This document shows positions 24,650 to 38,959 of a stretch of DNA of 64,000 bases, in pieces; positions within the stretch are counted from its first letter, which is position 1, and each line of letters begins with the position of its first letter. Position numbers and translations under genes: made by a program. The stretch is from Tolypeutes matacus. Its lineage: Eukaryota > Chordata > Mammalia > Cingulata > Chlamyphoridae. The notes under the pieces are model-generated. The model was not told the origin of the DNA, made no database searches, and was given only the letters and a program-made list of their open reading frames with translations. The stretch lies in NCBI GenBank assembly GCA_026826555.1, contig JAKSZT010053764.1:18423533-18487532 (forward strand), read 5' to 3'.

Positions 24650-25085
24650 CCAGTAATGTGAATTGCTTATAATTATTTCCCCTTTCACAGACTATATCTT
24701 CCCTTCATACCTTTGATCATACTGTCTCCTCTTTCTGAATGTCTTCATCCCCTACCCAACCAGGCCCACCATCCTCCCTCTGCCTGCCTAATGCCTATTC
24801 ATCCTTCCAATATGCAGCCAAGATATCACTATCTGCAAGAAAAATTTCCCTCCATCCACCCCCAACTTAAGGTGACTTAAGTGTCCCTTCTAGATAATTC
24901 TAAAAAACTTCATTCACATCCCCATCACTGTATTTAACTCATTTAAAAAATTCATTGCTCTGTGTGTCAGTCTGTCTCATGGTACTGTGAACCCCTTGAA
25001 AGCAAGGAGTGAGCTTGCTTTAAAACTCCCAACATCATCATAGGCAGTCAATAAATGTTCATTGAATGGATGAATGGATGAGTCA
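24650..25085 (+). mobile_element. L2 LINE 3' end
   Basis: Sense L2 landmarks in order: 'tgcctattcatccttccaat', 'ccaagatatcactatctgc', 'gtgtgtcagtctgtctcatg', 'tgaaccccttgaaagcaagg', and the 3' end 'gcagtcaataaatgttcatt' with tgaatgaatgg-like repeats. Confidence 0.8.
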
Positions 25086-26893
25086 TGGAGCCCAATGATC
25101 TGAGGAGAAAACTGTGATTTGGAGAGGCAAGAATGGCTTTCCTAAGACCCCGTAACTAGTTTGAGACTTGCATCCAGATCTCCTAACTTCAGGTCATCTA
25201 TCTTTTCCCCATAAATATAGCTTAGAAGTCCTGAATAATAAGAAAATGGTTGTTAATTTAGTTTTTTTTAAAGCCAAAGAAAAAGTACTGAGACTGAAAT
25301 CCTTAAGGCATATAGATTGTTTTCACTTTAAGAAAATAAAAAAGTAGTTTGCTGAATTTAGATGCACTCCATTCTCTTCAAGGGTAAAATATGGAACTCA
25401 CCATGCTTGGTGTTCATACTAAGTTCATTTATTTCCAATCCTATTTCTAAATTAAAAATATAAACAAATTCACTAGAGAGTGTCAAGAACTTGTCAAACA
25501 TCAGAAGGCTATTACATAACATTCTGAAGTCAAGGTTAGTATATACAGATTGAATTTCCATTTTAAAAAGTCTCATGTTCTGAAAAGTTAAGGGAATATA
25601 CAATTTAGGTTTTTGCAAATTCCAACAATTTGAAAGTGTCCAGAGCCATTTGAGAATTCTAAAACCTGGCTGGAGATAGTATACATAATGATATTGTTAT
25701 CTCACTTGAAATTATTATTATCATTTCATTAAAGAGGGATGCTAGATGGGAAAAGGTTTGGATTCTTTTCCTTTATAATTGTTTAGAAGCCAAGTTTCAT
25801 GTGAAAAACTAATTTTTTGAAAAAAAAAATGCCCAGCTCTACCCAAACCCCAAAAGGTTTATTAATGACTCCTTGAAGTGGATATTGTTGATTTTTCCTC
25901 TTCCCAAGAGCCCACCAATTTTCATTCATGCATCCATAGCTCCCTCACTGGAAGCCATGTGTTTCAAGAGTAACCTCACCCCTTTGTTAGTGACTGATTC
26001 AGGAATAGGGCATAAGGCACAATAGTGGTCAGTGAAGTCAAGGGGAACATGTTGGAAATTTCTGGAAAATGTTTCCATCCATTTAAGAGAAAGACTTCAG
26101 AAGAGGTTATGCATAAGTGAAGATAGGAAGCCTCAGCCATTCCATGAAATCAAGGGCAGAGCCAAAAGAAGAATGACATGGAGGTTGACTTGCAGTGGAA
26201 TGAATCCTTATTAATATACAACAAAACAATGCATTCAAATCACTAATATATCTAATGAAATAGTCTACAAAAATTTTATTATGAAATAATTCAGCTTCTC
26301 TATTTTTCTGTTCTTGGGCTAATTGCTTGAAGTTTGGAGTGATGTCAATTATTTTAAAACATAAGATTCTCCATTACTTATCATGGAGTTGACTATCTTT
26401 TATTTCTGAATTTTAATGGGCCCTCTCATAAAATTGGGGGATTTTGTCCCCTGCATAGCCTCCTGAGGATATGATTCTACTGTCTACTAGTGAGTGTATT
26501 TACTGCACAAAGAGCAAATTGTGTGGCCGTGACTAGATCCTCAGAGGATTCAATACCCAGGTGCCTCATAAAATTTTGTATCTTCTCATGGAATATCAGT
26601 GCACAGTGAAAATTCCCAAAATTTTGCCCTATAATCTTGGCATTTTTCCATTTAAGTGGAGTAATGCTATTTGGTCTTAAATATTCTAAGGATCTCAATG
26701 TTGGTAAGTTAATTAAGGAAACCATAATATAATAAAAATACTGTGGTGTACTTAACTTCAAGTAATGGAAATGACTTATTTGGTTCTTTTTTTTATGAAG
26801 GATAGTTTCACTAAGAAGCTGTTAAAATAAACCACTTTTGGCCAAAGAAATTTTGAATTATTGAAGGGAGTTTAAATGATGCAACCTTCACTG
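25086..26893. other. No gene or repeat confidently recognised
   Basis: AT-rich. Small open frames on the minus strand (25358-25618, 26477-26761) show no recognisable domain. The part at about 25920-26130 faintly resembles an old LTR-like repeat. Confidence 0.4.
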
Positions 26894-26894
26894 T

Positions 26895-27110
26895 GAAATT
26901 TTATATGACAATAATAATGATAAAAGTCCAAATTTATTAGTTACCAAGAATCAGGCACTACTCTCAGCTCTTTTGCTGTGTTACCTCATTTAAGTCTCAT
27001 AACAACCCTGTGAAATAGATTCTGGTATTTCCTTCATTTTATATATGAGAAAATTGAGGCTTAGTGAGATTAAGTACTTTTCTCAAGATCTCCAGAGCCC
27101 ATGTTCTCAA
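26895..27110 (-). mobile_element. MIR SINE (antisense)
   Basis: 'aagaatcaggcactactctc', 'tgttacctcatttaagtctc', 'ataacaaccctgtgaaatag', 'gagaaaattgaggcttagtg', 'gagattaagtacttttctca': a clear antisense MIR. Confidence 0.82.
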
Positions 27111-27394
27111 CCTCTCTAAATAGTCACCCAGTCACTGTCAACAATGTGATTGAGTTTCCAAAAAAGACAGTGTAGTTTTCAATTGCTTTAACAGTGGTGG
27201 TCAGATCAGAAGTTCTACCTTATGCCAAAGATGTCACATCTGAAGCAGTGTGCTAAATAATGGGTATCAACCATTAAAGAAACATAATAGCAAACTAGAG
27301 ATCAACCAGGGAAAAACGACAAGGATGGCAGGAGTCTGGGAAATATCTCATATGGATTGAGAAAGTCATTTAGTTGGACTGTTCATCAATTTTT

Positions 27395-27570
27395 TAATAA
27401 TGTTTTGTTACAGAGACAGCAAATGTACATTGTAGAAAAGTAGAAAATACAGATGTGGGAGAAAAAATAATATCGCATCCCACCATCCAGAGACTGCCAT
27501 TTGTTAACACCTTAGTGCATATCTTTTGGATGGTGTGTATGTGTGTGTATATACATACGCATATATATAG
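27395..27570. mobile_element. Ancient LINE-like fragment, family unknown
   Basis: 'gtagaaaagtagaaaatac' and 'ccagagactgccatttgtta' are also echoed at 60480-60560 ('gtagaaaatttgaaaa', 'caaagacaaccattgt'), so both belong to one old dispersed family that I cannot name. Ends in a short (tg)n(ta)n patch. Confidence 0.4.
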
Positions 27571-29938
<2,368 letters not shown>

Positions 29939-31990
29939 TGGAGAGATACACCATGTTCATGAATTGGAAAGCTCAAAGTTGTTAACTGTCTGTTCTTCCC
30001 AAATAAATCTATGGATTCAAAGCAATCCCAATTAACGTGAAAAAAAGCATTTTGTAGAAAATGACAACTCAATTCTAAAATTTATATGGGTGTGCAAATG
30101 ACCTAGAATAGCTAAATTAATTTTTTTTACTTTATTTTGTACATTTAATAATTGAAAATATAAACAATTAAAAATTAAAAAGTAAACACAGATGAATAAA
30201 TATATACGTTTCTCAATTAAATGGATACATACAATTTTTTTTTTAATCAAGCAATATGTTAAACAATATATTTTGTTCATAGTAACGCATTCATATAGTA
30301 TTTGTCCTTTTGTGTCTGGCTTGCTCCACTCAACATAATATTCTCCAGTTTCATCCATGTTGTCATATGCTTTACGACTTCATTTCTTCTTACAGCTGCA
30401 TAATATTCCATCATGTGAATAGATCACAGTTTGTTTATCCATTCATCTGTTGATGGACACTTGGGTTGTTTCCAACTTTTGGCAATGGTGAATAATGTTG
30501 CTATGAACATCCATGTGCAGATGTCTGTTTGTGTCACTGTTCTCATTTCTTCTCGGTATATATCCAGTAGTGGTATTGCAGGGTCATGTGGCAAGTCTAT
30601 ATTCAACTTCTTTAGGAACTGCCAAACAGTCCTCCACAGTAGAATAACTAAAATAATTTTGAAAGAGAAGAACAAATTTAGGGGACTCATACTACTTAAG
30701 TTAAGAATTAATAAGAAACTACCATAATCAAAACAATCTGGCATTGATGTTAAAAAAAAAAAAAAGTAGAGGTATAAAACAATGGAAGAGACAAGAGCCC
30801 ATAAAGAGAGCCACACTTTAACAGTTAACTGATTTAAAGGTATCAAAGCAATTCAATGGGAGAAAGAATATTCTTTTAAAAAAATTGTATAGGAACAATT
30901 GGATATCTATATGGAAAAAACTGAATCTTTGACCCATACTTCACACCATACACACACAAAAAGATCAAATGGGATCATAAAACTTAATGTGAATTCTAAA
31001 ACTATATAACTCCTAGGAAGAAAAGTCACTTCAACCTTGGAGTACACAAAGATTTTTTTTGACAGAATAGAAAACATACAAAGCATAAATTAAAAATAAA
31101 ATCTAAGTTAGACTTCATCAAAATAAAAATCTTCTGTGCCCCCACCCCCCACAAAGAAACACTATTAGGAAGTTAAATAGCAAGCCACAAACTTCTGACA
31201 AAAGACCTTTATCTAGAATATATAAATAATTCCTCTAACTTAATCATAAAAATAAAAACCAAAATTTTAATAGGTAATTTTTATTGAGCAAACCACATGA
31301 GTAGACACTTATGAACATAATGAATGCAAATGGCCAATAAGCAAATGAATGTGCTCAATATCATTAGTCATCAGGGAAATGCAAATTAAAACCACAATGA
31401 GATACCACTGCATATTTACTAAAATCACTAAAATTAAATAAATTGAATGTCCCAAAAGCTAGTGAAGATGCGGAGTAACCAGAACTCTCATAATTTGCTG
31501 GAGGGAGTATATGAAATATATTTATACAAAAGACTACAAGAATGTTCATAACACCTTTATTCATAATAACCAAATATCCATCAACAGAAGAATGGATAAA
31601 CAAATGATATGTTCTCTCAACTGAAAACAACTCAGCAATAAAAAGGAATGAACTCTTACATGCAACAACATGGATGAACTTTTAAAAAAATAGTATGCTG
31701 AATGAAATAAGCCAGACACAAGTTAATACATCCTATATACCATTTATATGATGTTCCAGCACAGACAAAATTAATTTGTGGTGAAAGAATTCAGAATACA
31801 GACTGCATCTGGTGGGGTGTGTGGGGAGAGTGAAAATTAGCTGGGGAGTTGCATGAGGTAACATTTTGGAGTGATGGAAATATTCCATATCTTGATAGAT
31901 GTGTGGGTTACACTGTTGTACACATTTGTCAAGTCATCAAAATGTATACTTAAGACCTATGCATTTAACTGTATGAAAATTAAATCTTAA
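29939..31990 (+). mobile_element. L1 3' fragment (ORF2 C-terminal region and 3'UTR)
   Basis: Sense L1: 'gagatacaccatgttcatga', 'ttatatgggtgtgcaaatg', 'ccatacttcacaccatacac', 'aatatcattagtcatcaggg', 'aaaaccacaatgagatacca', 'ataaccaaatatccatcaac', then a 3'UTR ending 'ttaactgtatgaaaattaaa'. Interrupted at 30125-30639 by an antisense L1. Many stops, inactive. Confidence 0.88.
30125..30639 (-). mobile_element. 5'-truncated L1 3' end inserted antisense in another L1
   Basis: Minus-strand reading gives the conserved L1 3' motif WKQPKCPSTDEWINKL. The plus strand begins with T-rich sequence (the poly(A) tail in sense). Flanked by an imperfect direct repeat: agaatagctaaattaatt (30105-30122) and agaataactaaaataatt (30641-30658), 16 of 18 identical. 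This is a textbook truncated L1 insertion with a long target duplication. Confidence 0.88.
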
Positions 31991-32052
31991 TTATAAAGGA
32001 TTTCCCTTTATAATTTTTATGGACACATAAAAATTTAAAATAAAAAAAAAAT

Positions 32053-32455
32053 TCTAGTAATGGAAGAACTTGTAACATTGATATAAAGACAGTAGTCACC
32101 AGAGATTCTGAGGGGAGGGAGAGAGAAGAATAGGTGTAACATGGGACATTTTGGGGACACTGGAATTGTTCTTCATGATATTGCAATAATGGATACAGGC
32201 CATTATACATTTTATCAAAACCTATAAAATTGTGCAGGGCAAAGTGTAAACCATAATGTAAACTACAGACCATGGTTAGGAGCAATGCTTCAATATGTGT
32301 CAATCAAATGTAACAAATGTACCACACTAATGAAAGAAGTTGTTAATGGGGAAAAGTGTGGGAGGGGGAGAAGTGGGGTATATGGGAATTCCCTATATTT
32401 TCGATGTAACATTTATGTAACCTATCTTTATTCTTTAAAGATAAAGAAAAAAATT
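32053..32455 (+). mobile_element. Copy D of the 1.5-kb L1-tailed retroposon (5'-truncated)
   Basis: Begins 'ttctagtaatggaagaactt' and matches the 3' part of the copies at 41184-42681 and (antisense) 61346-61760: 'ggatacaggccattatacat', 'accacactaatgaaagaagt', 'gggtatatgggaattcccta', 'gtaacatttatgtaacctat', ending in an A-rich tail after 'aaagataaagaaa'. About 400 bp, non-coding. Confidence 0.75.
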
Positions 32456-32594
32456 AGCAAATCCAATACCGCAAAATATAAAAGGGGTGATATATCATGA
32501 TCAAATGGGGTTTAATCTAGATAAGATTGGTTTACCATTCCAAATTAATCATTGTGTTTCTCCACTGACAGAAAGAGGGAAAAAATTACACCAC

Positions 32595-32805
32595 CAGGGA
32601 CTGCCAAACCTTTTCTTAAGACAAATTGTTAATGTTTTAAGCTTAAAGGACATATGGATCTCTGTTGCAATTACTGAATTCTGCTTTCTGTACTGCAAAA
32701 GCTATCATAGATAATATGTAAGTCAATGAGAATAGCTGTGTTCCAATAAAACTTTATTTTCAGAAAGAGGCAGCCAGCCCGTGGGCAGTAGCTTCCTCAC
32801 CCCTG
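32595..32805 (+). mobile_element. hAT-type non-autonomous DNA element in L1
   Basis: Starts cagggactgccaaacc and ends gcttcctcacccctg, giving diverged CAGGGG-type inverted ends. The interior, 'gatctctgttgcaattactg' and 'gtgttccaataaaactttat', is a familiar mammalian MER element. It separates two parts of one L1 ORF2. The 8-bp target repeats are not well preserved. Confidence 0.6.
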
Positions 32806-33034
32806 ATCTAGACAGATGTATTTGTGATACATGGTTTTAAAAATAAATCTTAGCAAACTGAGCATAGAAGTAACTACCTTAATGTGATTTTGAAAACCTA
32901 CAAAACCCCAATAACTAATATCGTACTCATTTGTTAATTGTTGAAAACATTTCCTGTGAAATTAGGTACAAGACAAGTATGCTTCCTATTACCACTTCTA
33001 TTCAAGATTATGCTGGAGGTCCTAGCCAGTAAAA

Positions 33035-33165
33035 TTAAGGGAGGAAGGAGGAGGGATAGAGGGAAAGAGGAAATAGGAAGGAAAGAAGGAAGGAAGGAAG
33101 GGAGGAAGGGAGGAAGGGAGGAATGGAGGGAAAGAGGTGGGAGGGAGGAGAAAAAGAGAGAACAA
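33035..33165. repeat. (GGAA)n-type purine repeat within L1 ORF2
   Basis: Almost pure G/A sequence of gggagga, ggaa and gaaa units, lying just before the reverse-transcriptase catalytic motif of the host L1. It probably expanded from the naturally A/G-rich ORF2 sequence here. Confidence 0.9.
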
Positions 33166-34660
33166 GAGAAATCATCATTATTTGCACATGATGTGATTAT
33201 CTACCTAGAAAATCTAAAAGAATCTTAATGATGAGTGAATTTAGCAAGATTGCTGGATTCAAAATCAATATACAGATTTCAAATGTATCTCTTTACACCA
33301 GCAACATAAAAATAAAAATAAATATTTATACATGATATATTCTATAATAGTATTTAAAACATCAAATACCTAGGAATAAATCTAGTCAATAAGTGAAAGA
33401 CATTGGCACGAAAAAACACAAAGCATTTTTAGAGGCTTGAATAAAACCTAAATAAATGGAGATATATAACATGTTCATGAGTCAGGAAACTCATCTATAA
33501 AGAAAGCCATTATGCCCAAATTAATTCAATCCCAATAAAAATCCTGGCAGGCTGCTCTTATTTTTAGACAATTGAAAAGGCAGTTCTGAAGTTAATACGG
33601 AGATGCTATGACCCAAGAAATGGGCAAGAATGGGCAAGGCAATCTTTAAAAAGGAGAAAGCTGCCTTTTAAAAGATGCCAATTCTTAATATAAAGCTATA
33701 GATACTAAGACTGTGGTTTTGGAATAAAAACAAACCAACAGAAAGGTGATTCCAGCACAGAGCCACATAATCAATGATTTATGACAAAGGTGACACTGTA
33801 ATGCAGTAGAGAAAGGAATTTTTTTCAATAAATAGGGCTGGATCAATGTCATATATGTATTCATTAATTTACATTGATTACATAAATATTCATTAGTCAT
33901 CAGGCAAATTTAAATTAAAACCACAATAAGATACCACTACAATCCAACCAGAATGGTAGAAATGAAAAGGACAGAAAATATAAATTGTTGGCAAGGATGT
34001 AGAATAATTGGGACTCCCATACACTGCTGGTGGAAATATATATTTAGACAATCACTTTAGAAAACTTTTTGGAAATATATACTGTAATTGAACATAAGTA
34101 CACTCTATTACCCAGCAATTCCACTCCTAGTCATATACCCACCAAAAATAAAAGCATATGATCACCAAAAACATGTTTATTACTAATTCACTGCCACGCT
34201 ATTTGCTATAGCTAAACACAGGACCTTACCAAAGTGCCCATCAACAGTGGAATGAATAAACAAACCGTGGTATAGTTGCACAATACAATACTAAACAGTA
34301 ATGAAAAAGAACAACTTACAAAAACAGATAATAGTCGGAATGAATATCAGAAATACAATATTGAGCAAAAAAGTCAGACCATAAAAGTACATATATATGA
34401 TTCCATTTTACAATATACACACACAGGAGAAACTAATCTATGCTGTTAGAAGTCAAATTAGTGGTTATTCTTGGGAAGGAGATTTGACTTAGGAGCATGA
34501 GTAAGGCTGATGGGAGGCTGCTAATATTCTGTTTCTTGATCTGGGTACTGATTTCATGGGTGCGTTTATTTTGTGGAAATTCACTGAGCATAACACCTTG
34601 ATACTTGCACTTTTCATTGTGTATATTATACACAAATAACATTTTTTAAATGGAAAAATA

Positions 34661-35060
34661 AATAATTTTGGAGTAGAGAAATTGATGAGGATTTAAATGC
34701 AACAAGATTGGCATGTATTAATCATTTTTAAAATTGGGTGATGAGTACATGGAGGTTAATTTTGTTGTTCCTGCTTCTGTTGTAAATGTTTGAAACTTTC
34801 TGAAATGTAAGATAAAAACAAGACTTGAAGATCATAAGGGAAAAATAAAAATAGAACGATATATATATATGTTTTATGTATACATATACACACACACACA
34901 CACAGAGATGGATAAATGAGAGAAGAGTGCCTCTGGGGAGGAAGAGAGGGGTGAGGCAGAGAACCAATTTATTTTGTTATAAACATTTAGGACCATTTGA
35001 TTTCTTAAACTTTATGCATATATTACTTTGATAAATATAAAATTTTAATGCCAAAAAAGA
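34661..35060 (+). mobile_element. L1 3' end fragments
   Basis: 'aaattgatgaggatttaaat', 'gcaacaagattggcatgt', 'gggtgatgagtacatggagg' and 'gtttgaaactttctgaaatg' are L1 3'UTR landmarks. A second 3'UTR-like piece follows the dinucleotide repeat at 34860-34905. Boundaries are approximate. Confidence 0.55.
34860..34905. repeat. (TA)n/(CA)n dinucleotide repeat
   Basis: Runs of at, then tatacatataca, then about nine ca units. Confidence 0.85.
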
Positions 35061-36070
35061 AATTAAGAGTGGAAGGGGAAGAAAATGAAAAATTTCTATG
35101 ATTTTTTAACCTCAAATAATAATAAAACCCTGGTTTGGATTTATATTACTTGAGGGAATTAGAATAAAAGAAGAGAAATTGGGTAAAAAGGCCTGAGATG
35201 CTACATGTAAAACGTAATTTAACATTCATGAACTGGAAAACAAGAAAGAAAATTAACAAGGAGCAGTAACTCCCTGTCAAGGATACATTGGAGACAGGAA
35301 TTTTGAGATAGAGAAAATTTAAATATTGCTTAATGTGTATACATCTAATATTTTAACAATGTGGTAAGTAGTAAGTATATTCAAATTTTTATTTGTGTTT
35401 TGTATTTTTAATACAGTATTATGTGGTCAAATAAGCTTGAGAAAGTGAATCCTTCTTCAAAGAGAACACTTTGGGAAAATTCAAGCTAAAACAGTGTTAC
35501 AAAAAACAGACACATTGCATTTTATGTAATTTATTTAAGGTAGCAATGTCTTAAAATCCAACTGATAATTCTAATTCCCCCTTGGGCCCTCTAGCTAACC
35601 CCATTGTTTGGCTAATCAACACATATGCACAATCCCTGTCTCACTTGCCTACTTCTGCTTTGAAGGGGGAAAAAGCAAATACTTGCTAAACTGGGACTGT
35701 TGTATCATGTGGTGGTCATGTGACTCTGTTTTCACCAATAAGATGAAAGCAAAAGTCAGTTGGGAGCATATGGGAAAGTTTTTGCATTCTTCATAAAAAA
35801 GACAGATACCATATCCTAATTTTTACTATCTTGATGTGATATCAATACTCCCCTACTCAAGCATACACACACATAGTCCCACCTTCAACTGCAGAGAACC
35901 TGACTTGTTCTTGCTTACTTTATGGGTTTATGCTTTTATAGCATTTTAAGTCAGAATTCAGGAGGGATTGAATGTAAATGCATGTGGTCAATCTGCTATG
36001 TTTAACTGATACCCTATATATTGTCTCTCTCTATATATATATAATATATAATATATAATACATAAATGCA
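35061..36070. other. No gene or repeat confidently recognised
   Basis: AT-rich. The part at about 35570-35800 resembles an old LTR-like repeat ('tggtggtcatgtgactctg', 'accaataagatgaaagca'). A (ta)n-rich patch lies at 36031-36062. Confidence 0.4.
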
Positions 36071-36260
36071 AGCATTTTAAGTAAGCAAACTAAAACATTC
36101 TTGAGAGTGATGGACACCAAATTCAGAGTTGTGGTTAACATCTGGGGAGAGGGAGATGAATGGGTTGGAGAGAGGTTAAAGGGGGCTTCAGTATTAACTA
36201 TATTTGTGATGTTTTGTGAATGAAAAACAAAATAAAGTATTGCAAAACTTTAAATTTGGT
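36070..36260 (+). mobile_element. L1 3'UTR-like fragment
   Basis: 'gagttgtggttaacatctgg', 'ggagagggagatgaatggg', 'aactatatttgtgatgtttt' and an aataaa-containing end fit an old L1 3'UTR. Confidence 0.4.
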
Positions 36261-36333
36261 GGAGCCAATCAGGAGTTGGGTATATGAGTGTTTCTTATGG
36301 CAGACTATACTACTAAGAATATTAAAACACTGA

Positions 36334-36519
36334 TGGGAAGCGGCTGTGGCTCAATCAGTGGGGCTCCCGTTTACCATATGGGAGGCCCTGGGTTCGGTTC
36401 CCGGGGCCTCCTGGTGAAGGCAAGGCCGCCCGCACGGCGTGGTTAGCTGACCCAGCGAGCACAAGCAGCAAGGGGGGGATAAATGAATAAATAAATAAAA
36501 TCTTTAAAAAAAAAAAGAA
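36334..36519 (+). mobile_element. Young DAS-SINE
   Basis: About 185 bp. A box TGGCTCAATCAGTGG (36347-36361) and B box GGTTCGGTTCC (36391-36401) form an internal RNA polymerase III promoter. A GC-rich body follows ('gcccgcacggcgtggttagc'-like), then (aaat)n and poly(A). Flanked by the perfect 10-bp target duplication aaaacactga (36324-36333 and 36520-36529). It differs from the copy at 39109 by only four substitutions in the body, so both inserted recently from the same subfamily. Confidence 0.95.
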
Positions 36520-36732
36520 AAAACACTGAGAAGTCACTGTTCAAAAATGCACAAATAGGTAATGAGAATAAGGACCTTGAAACCCTGTTCTGTTAGGGCA
36601 AGAACGTGAGATATTAGAAAGAGGATAGGCAGAATCTGGAAGAAAAACACAGACCAGACTACAGCATGGATGTTTCATTTGCCCAACTAGGGCTGGATGG
36701 TGATATCTATACCCACTGTCTAATACATATAG

Positions 36733-36771
<39 letters not shown>
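36733..36771. repeat. (TA)n dinucleotide repeat
   Basis: An uninterrupted at run of about 34 bases preceded by gtgtat. Confidence 0.95.
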
Positions 36772-36773
<2 letters not shown>

Positions 36774-37499
36774 CATATATGTATTGATATAATTATGACT
36801 AAATTAGGTATAGAATACGTATATATATTGCTCGCATTAAATACTGTGGGCTTGATCTTTTTAAAACAAGTTTGCTTCTTGTTTTTATATAATTCTAATG
36901 TTTTATAACTTCTCCATGTTTTGTTAGGTAGAGATATCTAATGTGGAAAAACCCTACAGCAAAGTTCTAGAACTCAGAGAGGTCAAAAACAGGTAAGCAG
37001 CTCCCTTAAAAATTTATAGTCTTAATGAGGCTAATTTCTTCTGTATGGTGTTGTTTCAGAAGCAATCCATAAGGTGTGTTAGTGATCTATATTTAAAGGC
37101 AAATTTTGAATTCTATACTTATAAACTTTTGATTAATTTTAGTATAGGACTACACATTAACAGAAACAGCAACAAAAGTACAAATCACATTTCATTTGGG
37201 AATCTTCCTCAAGAAGCTGTTATACTCAATAATAACAAAAACTATTCTATAACTAAACTCAAGAATGTGCAATCTATATAGTATACTATATCTAGAACAG
37301 TCCTTCTCCTCAATAATACTTGATCTAAATGATCTGATTGAACAGTTGGATCAATAATTGTCCTTTCAGCTATAGAGATGCTTGACTGTGAAATTGAATC
37401 ACCTCAATTACCCAGTTAGGGGATCAGAATGAAATACTGAATAGGTTTTTATCTAAATATATTGACTATTTTGCTCTTATTAATGTATCTCTAAATTAT
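36772..37499. other. No gene or repeat recognised
   Basis: AT-rich, with short open frames without a recognisable family. Confidence 0.4.
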
Positions 37500-37715
37500 A
37501 TAGTTGGTCCAGATTGCCAAGTGATTTAGTAGAATATGCATAGTATTTGGAATCAGACCTAGTTTCCAGCCCTAGTCATGCCATTCACCAGATGTGTGAT
37601 TTTTAGTAAGTTATTTAACATTTTTGAGACACAACCTCTTTATCTATAAAATGGGGAGGTAAAATTACACCTTATATAATTAGTTTAAAGTAATCTATGT
37701 AAAATGTTAATTCCC
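37500..37715 (+). mobile_element. MIR SINE
   Basis: 'gtatttggaatcagacctag', 'tttccagccctagtcatgcc', 'aagttatttaacatttttga', 'ctctttatctataaaatggg' are MIR sense landmarks. Confidence 0.8.
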
Positions 37716-38959
37716 TTCCTGCTGCCACAAAATCCATTGCAAAGGTTACTATCATTGATTAAATTGTTGAGCATCCTCGGGCCATTAGCAGCAAAGAAGT
37801 AAGGGATACCAAATTTTTTATTTTAATTACTTGAAGCAATTGATTTATTCCTCAAATTACTCAAAAACAAACAAAGAAACAAACAAAAAGCAACTTATCT
37901 ATTGGAGCAAGGATGTAAATCTACTTGTGAGGCCTTCAGGCAAATTTAGGTGATTAGCCATTTTATCTTTGCCTTCCCACTGATAATGAGTCTAATTAAA
38001 TCAGAAGGGAAGCAAGAATTAAAGAATGAAAGATTTAGTTAAAGGATGGGTGAAAGAAGGGAGAATTACAAATGGATTCATAAAAGTTTTAAACTTGTCC
38101 CAAATAGGAGTGATATCATCCCCTCACTTGGTCCTGTGCAGCTTGGGAGTCATGCAGAGGCAGCATGTCCTGGGTTCTTCCTGCAATGGATACAGACTAT
38201 AGAACCACTCAAAGCAGTGGGTTAGAATCCTACCCATATCCAGGCAAAGGGACCCAAATCCACAGAGGTGGGGTAGGGGGAGAGAGCCCATGGCAAGGGG
38301 TGTATATACTCAATCTAGTTTCTGTTGGCTGGACCACCTAAATGCAAAATGGACTTTTCTGAATGGATCCCCCTTTCTGGATTGGCCCCATCTGGCTTCC
38401 CAGGGTGGGCTACCCTAATGGGGAAGAAACTGGAGGCAGAAAAGCCTCACAGAAAAAAAAAGAAGGGACTAAACTGCTAAAAGACAGGATGAGACCCAGA
38501 AAAGAAAAGTATAAAGAAAAGGGAGCACTGGGTGAGGGAGAGAATTTAAGCATATAGGAGGTGGGGAGAAAATCCTGCACAAAAATAAACAGAACAAATC
38601 ATTATTTCCAAAGAAGGAATATAAGAAAGGAACCTTTCTCCTGGAGATGAAACAATTGCACAAAAACTGCAATCTGAAAAAGTTTACTGCATATCCAGGG
38701 CAAGAATCAGATGAAGAAAAGCTAAGAAAGTCTGAACAGATAACCACAGACTACCCTAAAGTTCCAGAATAAGTTGCACTAAGTGTCAAAGGAGAGCCTT
38801 AACACAAACCAACTAACAATAAAACCCTAGACAAGAGGTAGAAACTGACCTTCAGAATTAATTCATCAAGGTAATCAGATGCCCAAACATCAGCAAAAAA
38901 TTACAACCATATTAAGTAACAGGAAGATGTGGCTCAGTCAAGGGAACACATTAAAATTT

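Larger units (their letters stand above)
32470..34660 (+). mobile_element. L1 fragment: ORF2 reverse transcriptase to 3'UTR
   Basis: A piece of ORF2 before the hAT insertion reads HHDQMGF. After 32815 come the residues FPVKLGTRQVCF, then a (GGAA)-type expansion at about 33035-33165, then a reverse-transcriptase core reading FAHDVIIYLENLKES, where the first catalytic Asp of FADD is His. Later landmarks are 'ttcatgagtcaggaaactc', 'acactgctggtggaaatata' and a 3'UTR with 'ctgtttcttgatctgggtac'. Frameshifted and dead. Confidence 0.8.

Noticed and set aside
32285..32500. Open frame of 71 codons in retroposon copy D
   Set aside because: Not conserved in copies A, B or C, which show the same region without it.
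36347..36401. tRNA-like A and B boxes in the DAS elements as tRNA genes
   Set aside because: No cloverleaf with anticodon arm is preserved, and the elements have SINE tails and target duplications, so they are SINEs.
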